In this document: in pieces, positions 52,890-64,000 of the stretch
How the letters are laid out: the number at the start of each line of letters is the position of its first letter
Numbering within the stretch: the stretch's first letter is position 1
Source: Meconema thalassinum
Lineage: Eukaryota; Arthropoda; Insecta; Orthoptera; Tettigoniidae
Reading direction: 5' to 3'
NCBI GenBank assembly: GCA_946902985.2
Contig: OX336389.2
Coordinates: 985,302,482 to 985,366,481 of the forward strand
DNA length: 64,000 nt
Program-made: the position numbers and the translations under genes
The notes under the pieces: model-generated
What the model saw: only the letters and a program-made list of their open reading frames with translations
Told to the model about the DNA's origin: nothing
Database searches by the model: none

Positions 52890-53477
52890 TTACATTTTGA
52901 TGTAGTCACCTGTGACATCGACCAATCTCGTCAAACGACCTTGAATGGAATCCACAGCTTTCTGGAGGAAGTTGTGAGGGATGTTGGTAAGAACATCGCG
53001 AATCCGTTCTTGCAATTCGTACAATGAGCGAGGTTTCATCCAGTACACCTCCTCTTTTGCCCAGCTCCATAAGAAAGTCACAGGGTGGCTGGTCTGGACT
53101 TCTTGCAGGCCATTCATGAGATGCACGTCTCCCCAGCCAACGTCCTGGACACTTCTCATCTTACCAGTTCCGCGCGACATTTGCAAAGTGAGGCGGTGTG
53201 CATGAAGATAATGTCGGCGGTATTTTCCCATCCAGATATCGTGGGCCAAACGTTATCCTGAAGCATTTGAAGGTAGCGTTCCCCGTTAATTGTTAATTGT
53301 GTCACACAGGAGATATGGGCCGATGACATTTGTAGCCGTTATTCTACACCACACGGTCACTTTTGGACGAGACTGCATCTTCTCCACCGTAACTCCAGGA
53401 TCCTGTGTCACCCAGTAATGGCAATTGAGCCAATTGACAAAGAACGATCGAATTCCACACCTCATAACGCGAAGCAA
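52890..53477 (-). pseudogene. mariner-like transposase remnant
   Basis: Minus strand, two frames. 53477-53286 has GVTVEKMQSRPKVTVWCRIT and NVIGPYL, the strand after the first catalytic D. Then INGERYLQMLQ, and at 53249-52890 TSHPVTFLWSWAKEEVYWMK followed by LQERIRDVLTNIPHNFLQKA and VTGDYIKM, the end of an IS630/Tc1/mariner (DDE_3-type) transposase. The second acidic station is not legible and the N-terminus is deleted; the element is too short to be autonomous. Confidence 0.7.
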
Positions 53478-54523
53478 TCTGTGTTCGTTCTCTTACTGTC
53501 AGGCGATCGGCCACCTTTGTTATTGTTGAGTGTGTTGCCTCTCCCAGCCACCGTCGGTACTACGCGGCATGAAAAAAACTATCCTATTTAATGTTCTGTA
53601 TGTTTCCGCTATTTCAAATATTATTCCATCAATATTAAACACTTAATAGCCATTTAATAATACCTAGTTACTTCCCGCCCACCCTGTAGAAGAGGAAATG
53701 GGAAACAAAAAGGAGAAGAATGTAAATAAAAGACAGGAGGAAAGGAAATGCCCTCAACCCTCAATGAATGAGAATTGAGGGAATTGGAAGGAAGGAGAGC
53801 CATGAAAGGCAGAGAGGAAAGGGAAAGAGTGGGGGGTTTGCCCCACTGGCAATAGAATAAGGGGGAATACTTGATCCAGCTCAGGAATCCCTCGAGGTCG
53901 CCAAATCCCGAGCTCACCAGCCGTGAGCCCTTGAGGGTGTAGCACTACCCAGGGTGCACCATAAATGGTGGGGCTACATACACCCTGCCTCCATTAGGGC
54001 CTTCAGCAGAAGGAAGGAGATATCAGGAAAAGAAAAGCAAGAGGTCTGACCCCTCGAAGAATGAGGGATCAGGAAGGATGAGAGAAGGGCCAATTAAGGC
54101 GGGAATGTGAAAGACTTCCTAGGCCTCGGATACCCTAATACCATCAGGGTCGGAAGAGAACAAGAGTTGACCAAAGGAGGCCGAAAGAGAAGGTGACAGT
54201 GAGGAGCCCGGCACAAGTAAGTGGAAGCAATGCCGGACTCAGCTGGGGTCCCGTGGTCGCTAACCCACGTTCCATTAGTCGTGAGCCCCTGGGGGGTTAA
54301 TTATTCAATCATTATTATATTTTCAAAATTGACCGTAACATGACCCTTGTCAATCAAGGTATAATTATGTAGTGTCCTTGTGTTAAGCAGACATTTATTC
54401 AGTGCATTATGAGATCGAAGCATGTGTTGTACTGTGGTGCCTATATTGTATAGGCCTACTAATAAAGAAAGCGTCTATTTACACGCTCTGATTACATAAA
54501 GCTCTATTATATTAAACTGCATT

Positions 54524-56990
54524 TCATTCATTCATTCATTCGTGTCGGGAACACTTACAGTGTGAAATTGAATATACAATAAATAAATTTAAAATTTTGT
54601 ATATAACTTGCCAGTAACCAATAAGTTGTATACAAAATTTCAAATGTCAATTTGTTCAAACTAGGGCCACCCAGAAGTTGGCAACCTCTATGGCATTAGG
54701 TGTTGCATGTAACAGGTCTTCTAGTGTACAAGTTGTTGGGCACTGACTGCACTGAAGCAGATGGTAGGATGTCTGCGTTGTTCCTCATTCACAAAACGGT
54801 GACTCCACATGGAAACCCCATTTCATTAAGTTGCTTTTGTATCTTGTGACACCCGACCGAAGTCTGTTGAGTGATCTCCAAGTACTCCATTTCTCCGTGA
54901 AACCGGCTGGTAGTTTTTCAGAGGGTGGAAACCATTGTCCAGGGCTGTAGAACCTTGCACGCCACAAATTGGTTCGGGATTGTTGTGAAGTCCCGACAAG
55001 AGCTTCCGTTGTTCTGAGGAAGCTTTGTCCAAACAGAGGACGGGCTTCAGGAGTTTCTGCCTTTTTTTTCTCGTTTTTCGCCGCTACCTCTCGGCGGATG
55101 TCAGGGGGTGCGATACCAGCATGGGTGTACAGCTTGTCCAACGAAGTGGGCTTGAGGCACCCAGTAATAATTCGACAAGTATTGTTAACATCTACCACTT
55201 TGGCATGACTGGATTTGTACCATACTGGGCTTGCATATTCCCCGGCGGAGTAACATAACGCAAGAGAAGAGGTTCTCACAGTACTAGGATGTGCTCCCCA
55301 TGTTGTGCCTGTTACCTTCCTTATGATGTCATTTCTGGCTGCCACTTTTTGCTTGGTGTTCAAACAGTCCTTCCTGTAAGTGAGAGCACGGTCAAGGGTT
55401 ATTCCTAGATATTTTGGGAACAAATAATGCTCTAGCGTGGATCCTTCCCAGTTAATTTTGAGGGTTCTAGCTGCCTGTCTTTTTTTAAGGTGGAAAGCAC
55501 AAGTCTGTGTTTTACTGGGATTTGGTCTCAATTGGTTCTCCCTATAGTAAGCTGACAATTCTATTATTGCCTTGGACAACTTCTGTTCTACATTATCAAA
55601 ACAGTCAGCTTGGGCAGTGATGGCACAGTCATCTGCGTAGATGAAACTCTGTGTTCCCTCTGGTAGTGGCTGATCTTTAGTAGCCTATAGACATTAAACA
55701 ACGCAGGAGCAAGCACACTTTCCTGGGGTAATCCATTTTTCTGCGATCTCCTTCTGCTTCGTTTTCCCTGAAATTCAACAAAGAACCTTCTGTTTTCAAG
55801 TAGATTCCTCAAGAAACAGGTTAGTAGATAATCTTTTGTGGCATCATACAGTTTCATAAGAAGCCGTCTGTGATTAACTGTGTCATAAGCCGCAGTAAGA
55901 TCTATAAATACAGCTCCTGTGATCTCCTTACTTTCAAAACCATCTTCAATATGCTGTGTTAATTTCATCACTTGAGATGTGCAACTCTTCCCCAATCTGA
56001 ATCCAGCCTGCTGTGGTATAAAGATTGTCTCCAGTTTCTCCATTAGTGTATGTAGGATGAGTCTTTCAAGGACTTTATACAGATGACATAAGAGAGATAT
56101 AGGGCGGTAACATTATGGATCATTCTGGTGCTTGCCTGGCTTGCGAATAGCTATAACTTTGGCTTTCCTCCATAGTTTAGGACTCTTACAAGACTGGACA
56201 CATTTGTTCATAAGCTCCCTTAGCCAGCACTTAGTTATTGGCCCAAACTTCTTAATCTGTTCCACTCTTATATCATTGAGACCAGCAGCTTTGCCATTTT
56301 TGCATTTACCCAGGACAAGATCTAGCTCAGCCTGAGAAAATACTTGTAGCAAAATATTGGTTTCTTGGTTAGGTTGTCTCTCAAATGTCTTCCTTACCAA
56401 GCCTGGTTGTGTAAGGTGCTTTCCCATTTTGTATGAGCTGGTGAGCTATTTGATCAGCTCAGACATGCACATGCGTATTCACCTGTGAGGGGTCATTACT
56501 TAGGCGTTTGAGAAGTCTCCAAGCTTCTTGGCTACTCCTTCCCATATCACAATTTTCCATCAGTTCCTCCCACTGTACCCTCTTTGCCTCAGAGATTGAG
56601 GAGAGAACGGATCTTGCTGTTTGGGATGTTTCCTCACTAAATGGATTTTCATCATACCGGGCATAATATTACTCCAGTAAAACTGCTGTTTCTGAAGTCA
56701 CACCTTGAATATAGGTCGTTCTGCAACCTCTTGGGATGCATGCTCGCGAGCAGAGTTTAACAAGCTCGACAAAGTGTTCATACTCTTCAGGCACAGAAGC
56801 AATTGTTTGAACCTTTTCATCCAGCATTCTGGAGAACTTCGGCCAGTCTGCCTTCTTGAAATTATACCTTCGTCTAAAACCAGATTCTTGGGGTCTGATA
56901 ATCGGGAGAAGTCAACACATTATTGGTCTATGCTGTGTGTTCGGGATAGGGGAGCACACTGATTTATGGCATTGTTGAACTATGTTATCA
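54524..56990 (-). mobile_element. Jockey-clade LINE, 5'-truncated
   Basis: Minus-strand element with its 3' end in (AATG)n at 54524-54541 and coding up to about 56900. It consists of the endonuclease-RT linker, RT, and a C-terminal zinc-like region. Few lesions, so younger than the LINE at 1-2069. Confidence 0.8.
54660..56860 (-). pseudogene. Jockey ORF2: linker, RT, C-terminal region
   Basis: In protein order: PEEYEHFVELVKLCSRACIP-like linker (56800 region), KNGKAAGLNDIRVEQIKKFG at about 56310-56251, QQAGFRLGKSCTSQVMKL near 56000, AVFIDLTAAYDTVNHRRLL at 55915-55860, GLPQESVLAPALFN near 55720, YADD at about 55638, and GITLDRALTYRKDCLNTKQK near 55400. The end reads WGFHVESPFCE, stop, GTTQTSYHLLQCSQC: the C-x-C-G…H…C zinc knuckle of Jockey elements with its second cysteine turned into a stop codon. 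Further frame changes occur near 56100 and 55680-55590. Confidence 0.82.
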
Positions 56991-58275
56991 CTGACGAAAA
57001 TGATGATGATGATAGGCATTTATTCGTCAACGAATATATAGTATGTAAAATTCAATGTTTTTTGGAAGTATTGTGTCGTCTCAGATGGCTGAACAGTCCA
57101 ATTCTGGATGCACACACTTTACTGCAGTGACAGCACACACTAGTTGTATCAGCAGATGATTGTGCAGGCTCACCATCCCTTGCATTCGCACTTTCTTTCC
57201 TGCGGTTCCTCCTTTCAGCTTCTAGTCTTCTCCTATCTTGTTCTAATTGTTCAACTCCGTTGTATACATTTTTATGCCATTTAGTTCTATCTTCGGCTGT
57301 GGTTTCCCAGTTCACCGTATCAATTTGACACTCTTTGAGGTTATGTTTAAGGACATCCTTGTATCATTTAAGCTGCCCTCCATGGTTACGCAGTCCATTC
57401 TTTAGCTGGGTGTACATGATCCTCTTTGGGAGGCGTGTATCTGGCATGCGGACAACATGGTCAGCCCAGCGTATCTGATGCCTGACTACCTTTGCCTCCA
57501 TGCTTGTAGTGTTGGCTTCTTCGAGGATACTAATGTTTGTTCGACGATCTTGCCATTTAACTTTCAGTATTCTCCGTAAGCATCGTTGATGGTATTTTTC
57601 CAGGCATTTTAGGTTTCTCCTGTAAGTTTTTCAGGTCTCGCAACCATAGGGATTACAACAGCGTTGTAAACGTAGAGTTTGGTTCTCACACTGATATCAT
57701 GATTGGATTGTCAAACACTCTTTTTAGGAGACGACCGAAAGATACACTAGCCCATCTTAAACGATATTGGATTTCTGTATCAATGTTTGCAGATGTGGAG
57801 AGGTTGCTTCCAAGGTAAGGAAAATGATTTAGGTTTTGCAGAGATTGACTATTGATTCTATTAGCCGGTGTCCTCTTGTTGGAATTTGGTGCTGGCTGAT
57901 AAAGGATCTTAGTCTTATCAATGTTAATATCCAGTCCAATACTTTCATATGCTTGATTAAAAGCATTTAGGATTGATTGCAGATCTTCCTCAGTGTTGGC
58001 TAGAATAACAGTGTCATCTGCATATTGAAGATCTATAACTGACACTGAGGACACCTTGGTCTTAGCTTGCAGTCCGCTAATATTAAACAGATTTCCATCA
58101 GTTTTACCTAGGTATACACAAGTTATTTCCAGAACTGATGGCAGTTTTTCATCCACAAGGTGTAGTATAGTTCCAACAAACACCGAGAACAATGTTGGAG
58201 CAATTACACAACCTTGTTTGACTCCAGTACTAACATGGAAAGGGTCTCCTGGTCTTGTATTGGAATGAACAGTAG

Positions 58276-58731
58276 CAGTAGCGGATCCAGGCCTTGCGGG
58301 GCCCTCGGCGATATGATAAGGTGGGGCCCACAACAATAGGAAATTTTAAAAAATTAAATCAAATGGAAAATAGTTTTGAAAAAATAATAAAAAAAAAGAA
58401 TATTTACAATATTTTGAATACTCTACAGTACTTTTTTTTAATGATATGAAAGAAACCTTTAAGTCCCCTTGAAGAAGATTATGTAAACTATGAAATATTA
58501 AAATATTACTTTGCGATTTTTTTCCCGGCTGAAGTCTTCCATCATTTCACTGAAATCTAAACTTGCTAAATGGTCACGGGAGGTCATAGCTGCACTGAAA
58601 AAAGGAATATGAATTATAAATTAGTTTGAAAAGTATAATTAATTAATCAATTGTATTTAAAACAATCCATGGCGCGGGGCCCCCCGGACCGCGGGGCCCT
58701 GGGCGGTCGCCCTCCCCTAGATCCGCCCCTG
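58276..58731. mobile_element. hAT-type MITE, 456 bp
   Basis: Exact duplication aacagtag at 58268-58275 and 58732-58739. Inward ends cagtagcggatccaggcctt and caggggcggatctaggggag. GC-rich termini, AT-rich centre, no frame. Confidence 0.92.
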
Positions 58732-60413
58732 AACAGTAGCAAACATGCCGTCGTGCAGTAGCTGTTTGGACATCCAATCAAAGCTAGAATTCTCCATAGA
58801 GATTCTCGATTAACAGAATCAAATGCCTTGACAAGATCTATAAAAGCCATATACAAGGGTTGGTTTTGCTCTCTGGACTTTTCCTGCATTTGTCTTGCAC
58901 TGAAAATCATATCGACTGTACCTCTGTTTGGTCTGAAACCACATTGTGTTTCTGGTATACACATTTCAGTCAATGGCAGTAGGCGATTGGACAATACTCT
59001 AGCTAGAATGTTTCCTGTAACAGAGAGCAAAGATATTCCTCGATAATTGTTACACAGAGTCTTATCCCCTTTCTTGAAAATAGTGATTATGGAAGCATCT
59101 CGTAGATCAGCAGGGATTGTTCCTATGTTCCATATTTTCACAATCAACATGTGTGTATGCTGAATTAGCAAAGGGCCACCCTCTTGAAGAGCTCAGCTGG
59201 GATTCCATCTTGTCCGGATGGCTTTTTATTCTTCAGCTGTTGAATGGCCTTCTCGATTTCTTGAGAAGGGACATCACCTGACTGATCTTGAATTGGTTGT
59301 TGCGGAATATAGGCAAACACATCTTCCTTGATTTGCGAGTTTCTGTTCAGGAGGTCTTGATAATGTTCTTTCCAACGGGAAGCTATCGAGTCAGGATCTT
59401 TAAGAACTTCAGTACCATCTTTGGATTTTAGACAAAGACCTTTGGTGAAGGGACCATAAATAGCTTTGGAAACACTTAAGAAGGCACTATTGTTTTTAGA
59501 GGCGATTAAATTCTCCATTTCCACAGATTTGTCTATCCACCATTTATTCTTGATCATCCTGCATCTTTTCTGGACTTCCGATTTGGCTTGTTGATATCTC
59601 TGTTTCTTGGGAAGTAAATTTGAATCATTTTGCCAAGCGTTGTAGGCTTTCCGCTTTACATCAATTAGGTCACATATTTCTTTGTTGCTCTCGTCAAACC
59701 AGTCCTGATGTTTTCCCTTTTTAAAACCAACTGCTTCTTTGCCAGCTCCTATAACGGCTGATTTGAATAACGACCAGTGCTGCTCAATATCTTCTGGGTA
59801 ATCATTTGGATGTTTATCAGCCAATAGTATGTGATAGGCAGATTTGGTACTGTTGTTCTTAAGTTGTTCAGTATTTAGTTTGTGTTTTATCGCCTTCCTC
59901 TGAATCCGTTGTTTTGGATGAACTTGTATTTCCATCACAGATCGAACTGAGCAGTGGTCAGTCCAACAATCATCAGCACCTGTCATAACTTTAGTTATAT
60001 GAACATCACGCTGATCTCTAGCGCGGACAATAATGTAGTCGATTAAGTGCCAGTGCTTTGATCTGGGGTGTTGCCATGTTGTTTTAAATTTATCTTTCCT
60101 GGCGGAAGAGTGTATTTGTAATGACAAGATCATATTCGGAGCATTTCGTGAGTAGGAGTGTTCCATTGGAGTTGACTTTGCCTACGCCCTCTTTACCAAT
60201 AGTTCCAGGCCAGAGTGACGATTCTCTGCCAACCCGAGCATTAAAGTCATCTAGTAAAATAATTTTATCTGACTTGGGTACATTCGACAGGACTTCATCA
60301 AGTTGGTTATGGAATGCTTCCTTTTGGTCATCTTCCGACTTCAAAGTTGAGGCATATGCACTGATTACCATAGCTCTTTGGTTGTTCTTGAGTTTCAGAC
60401 GGAGTGTCATGAA

Positions 60414-62242
60414 CAGCCTTCGGATAATTATGGACTTATAAATGCCAAAATATGCATGCAAATATGCACTAAAAAGTTTCTAAATAAGCACTAAAATATG
60501 CATTAAAAATAAACATATATCTGATATCTCTCCACATCACATGCCACAATTGGAGCATACTCCAACTTAACGAAATCAGAGACCTATAGTATCGATGCAC
60601 TGTCAATTTTGTCTTTGCCTTGGATAACACCACAAATGCTTTTAAGTTTGAGGAGACCGGAATTTTTCAGCACTACATTCTGCAATTTTTTAGAGAAAAC
60701 TTGATTAGTTAGGTTCTTTAGGGATCGATTGACTTCTTCAACAATTCCAATGTTAACGTGAAGAAGCAGTCCTTTTTCTTGCAATTTCTTGGTGGCTGAA
60801 GGTATGCAACGCAAATTGGAACGAATGAATATGAGTTGCTCACGAACACCATCTTTGCTCAAGACTTCTTGAGCTTCTCTAATAGCAGCAGATTCTTCAG
60901 AATCGAGGTCTTCAACTACCCTTTTTACTACCTCGAAATAATTGACATAATAAACAGCAGCTTCGAGCCACGTTCCCCATCTAGTATGAACTGGTGATGG
61001 CGGGAGCGGCATATCATGAACTGCATCAAAAAAAAATCTTTGAGACTTGGAGCCTTCAGGAACACTCTTTTCACTGTGGAGATCAACGGGTTTACTTCAG
61101 GAAAGGAAGCCCGGACTGCTTCAGCGACTCGATGAAGTCCATGTGCTACACATGTGACGTGTATCATTCTGCGATATAATATCCCAAGACCTCCCATGGC
61201 TTTACACATGTAAGGTGCGGCATCCGTGCAGGCCAGGATAACATGATCGTAAAGAATGCCTGATGGCCACAAACAAGAAAATGCATCATTTAAAAATGCA
61301 GCAACTGTTGAGTGATTCACCTTAAGCAACACAGCCATAGTTAATAGATATGATTTGTCTCTCTCTTCTTCTTCTCCTAAAATTCCAAACACGAAGTTAG
61401 CTACACATCTTTGATCTACATCCATTGTTTCATCTTGTGAGACCCAAATATATTTTCCATGAGCTTTTTGTTTACCTAACGTTACATTGTAAAGCTCAGG
61501 AACGTAATTCTTCCTAATTGTTGATTCATCTGGGACTGGTTGTTTCGTATACTGCTGCAGAAACTGAACTAAGTTCTTATTGTTTAGTTTAGCCAACAGT
61601 ATATTTGCCGAGAGAAATGCTTTAAACAGATCTTCATTGAATTTACTACGTGTTGGTCCAGGTTTAACTAAAGCAGTGGTTACAAGAACCTGGTGTTTTT
61701 GTTTCAGGTTTACTTCTTTCAATTTATTGTGTTTCGTTGTTTGAAGATGTTGTTGAATTTCATAAATTTTAGTTGCGTTTACGACTGTGCTACAGTATTT
61801 GAGAAACAATACACTTCCGTCAGTTGAAAAAACGTGCTATGAACCACAGCCTGTTTCAACTCAACGAAAGTAAGACTGACAAGAACTAATTGTGCATGAA
61901 AGGTAACTATTTATGGAATGAGGAAAAGATAACCTGCTTTACGGGAAATACCAAGAATCAGTCCCCACCTAATTGCATTGCAGGTAGACAAAGCTATGGC
62001 CAGATGTAGAACTAGTGCTGCTAAACTTAAACATGATGCAAACCCAGCACTGATCAACATTCCTGTTACCTGAAATACATGTCAAATATTCCAAAAGTGT
62101 CCTGCAGAAGCTGATGTCTACACTCAAGATTAAGAATGTTTTTGAAATATGCACTAACAGGAGGAAAACCCTAAATATGCACTGTTAAGTTAAAACTGTC
62201 GCAAATATGCAATATGCAAAATGCATAATTATCCGAAGCCTG
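60414..62242 (-). mobile_element. hAT-type transposon, 1829 bp, coding
   Basis: Inward ends cagccttcggataattatgg and caggcttcggataattatgc. Flanking octamers gtcatgaa (60406-60413) and atcatgag (62243-62250) agree at six positions. Subterminal AATATGCA repeats on both sides (aaatatgcactaa, aaatatgcatta, caatatgcaaaatgc). Inserted in the endonuclease domain of the RTE-like LINE. Confidence 0.85.
60584..61809 (-). pseudogene. hAT-like transposase with one homopolymer frameshift
   Basis: Two overlapping minus frames, 61809-60928 (293 codons) and 61012-60584 (142 codons). They join at a nine-A run (61027-61035) where one slipped base would restore one frame. Motifs: VSQDETMDVDQRCVANFVFG with the first acidic residue, VILACTDAAPYMCKAMGGLG with the second, HVTCVAHGLHRVAEAVR (the C-x2-H of hAT transposases), then LPPSPVHTRWGTWLEAAVYY, the RW motif. 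The N-terminal zinc part (YEIQQHLQTTKHN) recalls CGGBP1-like hAT proteins. No clear C-terminal dimerisation block is seen before the stop at 60584. Confidence 0.8.
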
Positions 62243-62530
62243 ATCATGAGTCATTTATTCCAGATGGGAACTCATCAAGAGTATGAATAAGTTCATTTTT
62301 TATTGCAAATCCTACCCCATGAATTCTTAGTTAGTTTTCACCTTTTCCTTTCCAGAAAAACGTATACCCACCGCCATGCTCCTCGAGTTGACTGACTCCA
62401 GCACGCCTAGTTTCACTAAGAGCAGCAATATCTATGTTATATTTCTTCAACTCACGACTTATTATTGCTGTATGCCGCTCTACATCAGTATCCATCAGAG
62501 TTCGAATATTCCAGGTAGCTATATTCATGT

Positions 62531-63335
62531 TACATATCTTTCTCTTATTTCTACAGCAAATTGGTGTACCCACTAAACGCAGTAATCCAGACAGGTGAGA
62601 AGTTAGACTGCCTATGTTTAGGGCACCTTTTATAGCCCCCTCCCCATTCAGGGTGAGCAGAGGGGATCCTAAATAGGACTGCTCAGTCACGGGTGTAGCA
62701 CACGAGTTGCTCTACAGTCTGTCCTCGAGCAAAACTGCGATCACACACTCGCCGCCTACGTGCCGATTTGTCACTAGGAGCTTCCAGATTACACTATCCT
62801 GCCCCCGTCACAACTTGTTGATCGCCGCAGGCTGGTGCACAACAACAAACACACGGTCCTTCACAGACTCTGGACGCTGACCCAGTGGCATAGAAGCTAT
62901 GACGACTGGTGGTTCTGGACTGTTGCAGCCTTCATCCGCTTTCCCAACCGTTCAGGCAATACTAGTTGCTCATGTGCTTGGTGCACCCTTGAGGTCTTCT
63001 ATGCCGTTGACCATTATTGGTTCATCCGCCTCTAGAGATAGTTTCCCACCTCAAGGGCAAGAGAGTGCCCTAACCTCAATCTGCTCATCCGCCTTACATA
63101 AGCCGTTGGCAGGAGAGAGGGGAACTCCTTATCCCGGGAGTTATTCGGTCATCAGAGCCTGGTCAGTCTGGAGCAGGGTGTACCACGTGCAGGTGAGGAT
63201 GACGTTTGGATAGAGAGAATCTACCCCTTACACCCTAGTTGACGAAAAGGAGATCAGGGTTGTACCCTAGTTGCCACCTACCGCTGTTAAAGGATGGAGG
63301 TAGTTTACTTACTGTCATGAATGAGGGAGAGATGG
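62531..63335 (-). promoter_or_regulatory. RTE-like LINE 5' UTR (presumed internal promoter)
   Basis: Non-coding, GC-richer stretch upstream of MNIATWN on the minus strand, up to the junction with a Jockey fragment. Assigned by position only; no promoter motif identified. Confidence 0.4.
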
Positions 63336-63340
63336 TTGGA

Positions 63341-63560
63341 TTAAGCCCAAGACATAACAGCTTCTCCGTTTTCATCCTCATATGTGTAACCCCAAGCATG
63401 ACTGTGGCTGTTAAAGTCCCATGTTACAATTGATATCTTCCCTGAATCAAAGTTATTAGGTGGAACAAAGAAGAATTCTTCTGAAGGAGGCTTGTACACT
63501 AAGGTGATCACACAATTACTAAGCTCCAAGGTAATAAGCTCGATGTTATACTTGTGTGTT
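63341..63560 (-). pseudogene. Jockey endonuclease fragment
   Basis: Minus strand reads LVYKPPSEEFFFVPPN, IVTWDFNSHSHAWGYTYEDE and NGEAVMSWA, the D-x-N…W-G-Y block of Jockey endonucleases (compare VGDFNSQHVEWNY at 1600). Cut on both sides, by the RTE-like LINE on one and a hAT end on the other. Confidence 0.72.
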
Positions 63561-64000
63561 CAGGGGCGGATTTACATATAGGCTGTATAGGCGACAGATT
63601 TTAGGGGGTGGCAAATTTTGACTAAAATATTTTTAATTAAAAAAAAATTATATATATTTTATTTAAAAAATAAAAATTTGAAATCTGAATATGTTCATGC
63701 ATCTACAAGAGTAATGAGCACCCCTTGGAGACAATCGAATACCACCCATGTGATATATTATAAGATTGAGAAATAGTGGGTCTACTGTTTCCGTCCCTGT
63801 GTGCTGCGCATTGGTGGCCGAAGCCTCGTTTCGATGGGGACTGGTCTGATTATCTTGAGGGGCGCTCTGGTTGTTTTGCGTTTTGTGTGGCTGGTGACTT
63901 TATCGTGGTAGCTTTGCTAATTTCTTTTGTTGCGTTTGCATGGAGGGCTCCTGTTTTCTATGATCGTCCAGCTTATTGTGGCTGCTGTTTTTGGTTCTTG
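63561..64000. mobile_element. hAT-type element, left end, continues past window
   Basis: Starts caggggcggatttacatata, almost the same terminus as the right end of 58276-58731 (caggggcggatctagg). The right end is not in the window; the octamer before it is tgtgtgtt. No frame. Confidence 0.6.

Larger units (their letters stand above)
52421..53686 (-). mobile_element. mariner-like transposon with 28-bp perfect TIRs
   Basis: Both ends read cagggtgggcgggaagtaac and on to taggtatt, 28 bp identical (52421-52448 and 53659-53686). TA at 52419-52420 and 53687-53688. It contains a SINE. The perfect repeats suggest a young insertion relative to its degraded coding region. Confidence 0.95.
52307..54296 (-). 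mobile_element. Family R retroposon split by mariner
   Basis: Target duplication ttaattattca at 52296-52306 and 54297-54307. The (ATC)n tail is at 52307 and the 5' end cccccaggggctcacgact at 54296. Without the mariner the unit is about 722 bp, matching the 736-bp copy at 47086. Confidence 0.88.
57058..62530 (-). pseudogene. RTE-like ORF2: endonuclease, RT, C2H2 finger
   Basis: N-terminus MNIATWNIRTLMDTDVERHT and ALSETRRAGVSQLEEHGGGY at 62530-62340 (EEP start), then IHGVGFAIKNELIHTLDEFP at 62325-62265. After the hAT: LDDFNARVGRESSLWPGTIG, HLIDYIIVRARDQRDV, DDCWTDHCSVRS (catalytic D and H region), LKNKKPSGQDGIPAELFK, NNYRGISLLSVTGNILARVL, CGFRPNRGTVDMIF, AFIDLVKAFDSVNRESLWRI, VKQGCVIAPTLFSVF, LQYADDTVILANT at about 58033-57995, and a C-terminal finger CCHCSKVCASRIGLFSHLRR with H-x3-H. 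A stop near 62333 and a few frameshifts disable it, but it is well preserved. Confidence 0.82.
57001..63335 (-). mobile_element. RTE-like LINE, near full length, split by two hATs
   Basis: Minus strand. 3' end in (ATC)n at 57001-57013, 5' UTR from about 63335 to 62530, coding between. Removing hAT insertions 58276-58731 and 60414-62242 leaves about 4.05 kb, a usual size for such elements. The plus-strand remnant at 11573-12150 is the same family. Confidence 0.78.

Noticed and set aside
60994..61179. Plus-strand frame inside the hAT transposase
   Set aside because: Antisense shadow around the homopolymer frameshift.

Overview
The window looks like a piece of a large, repeat-dense insect nuclear genome. 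The one host gene I can follow is split by large introns. It carries an insect-type, IL16/PDZD2-like C-terminus that best fits the Drosophila gene big bang (bbg). Almost everything else is transposable-element debris of arthropod type: Jockey- and RTE-like LINEs, Penelope-like elements (PLEs), several tRNA-derived SINE families, hAT, Tc1/mariner, pogo/Tigger and P/THAP transposons, and two transposons with a transposase type I cannot place in a named superfamily. The repeat style suggests a large-genome insect, possibly polyneopteran, but the species cannot be fixed from the sequence alone.

Layout. 1-2069: minus-strand Jockey-like LINE broken by a 55-bp retroposon end. 2541-3685: SINEs, one inside another. 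4322-28569: bbg-like gene on the plus strand, with a 3.7-kb Ser/Pro-rich exon (4322-8067) and five small exons at 19930, 23311, 24543, 26935 and 28397 that build two PDZ domains; it probably continues left of the window. The 11.9-kb intron (8068-19929) holds MITEs, a SINE, two LINE remnants and a PLE disrupted by a 2.28-kb transposon with a 501-codon open frame. 29.8-32.7 kb: two pogo-type and one hAT-type nonautonomous elements, two of them in the tail of one SINE. 33.5-35.3 kb: LINE endonuclease remnant. 36.5-38.4 kb: a palindrome carrying two inverted copies of part of a gamma-tubulin complex component 6 (GCP6) pseudogene, with the GCP6 C-terminus beside it. 38.9-46.1 kb: hAT, a second transposon with the same transposase type as the one in the bbg intron (split by a mariner), and a mariner-like element holding a long inverted repeat. 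46.4-54.3 kb: four copies of a roughly 730-bp retroposon with an (ATC)n tail, a hAT, and a THAP/P-element relic; one retroposon copy holds a mariner that itself holds a SINE. 54.5-64 kb: a minus-strand Jockey LINE and a minus-strand RTE-like LINE split by two hAT elements.

How it fits together. The bbg-like protein is the only apparent cellular function here: a cortical/junctional PDZ scaffold. Target-site duplications give relative ages for many insertions, so the window is a readable record of nested transposition. The most interesting items are the pair of related transposons with a D-x-Q / SDxCxGQ transposase, the palindromic GCP6 pseudogene, and hammerhead-ribozyme-like cores recurring in inverted-repeat elements. 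All translations were made by eye; no database search was run.
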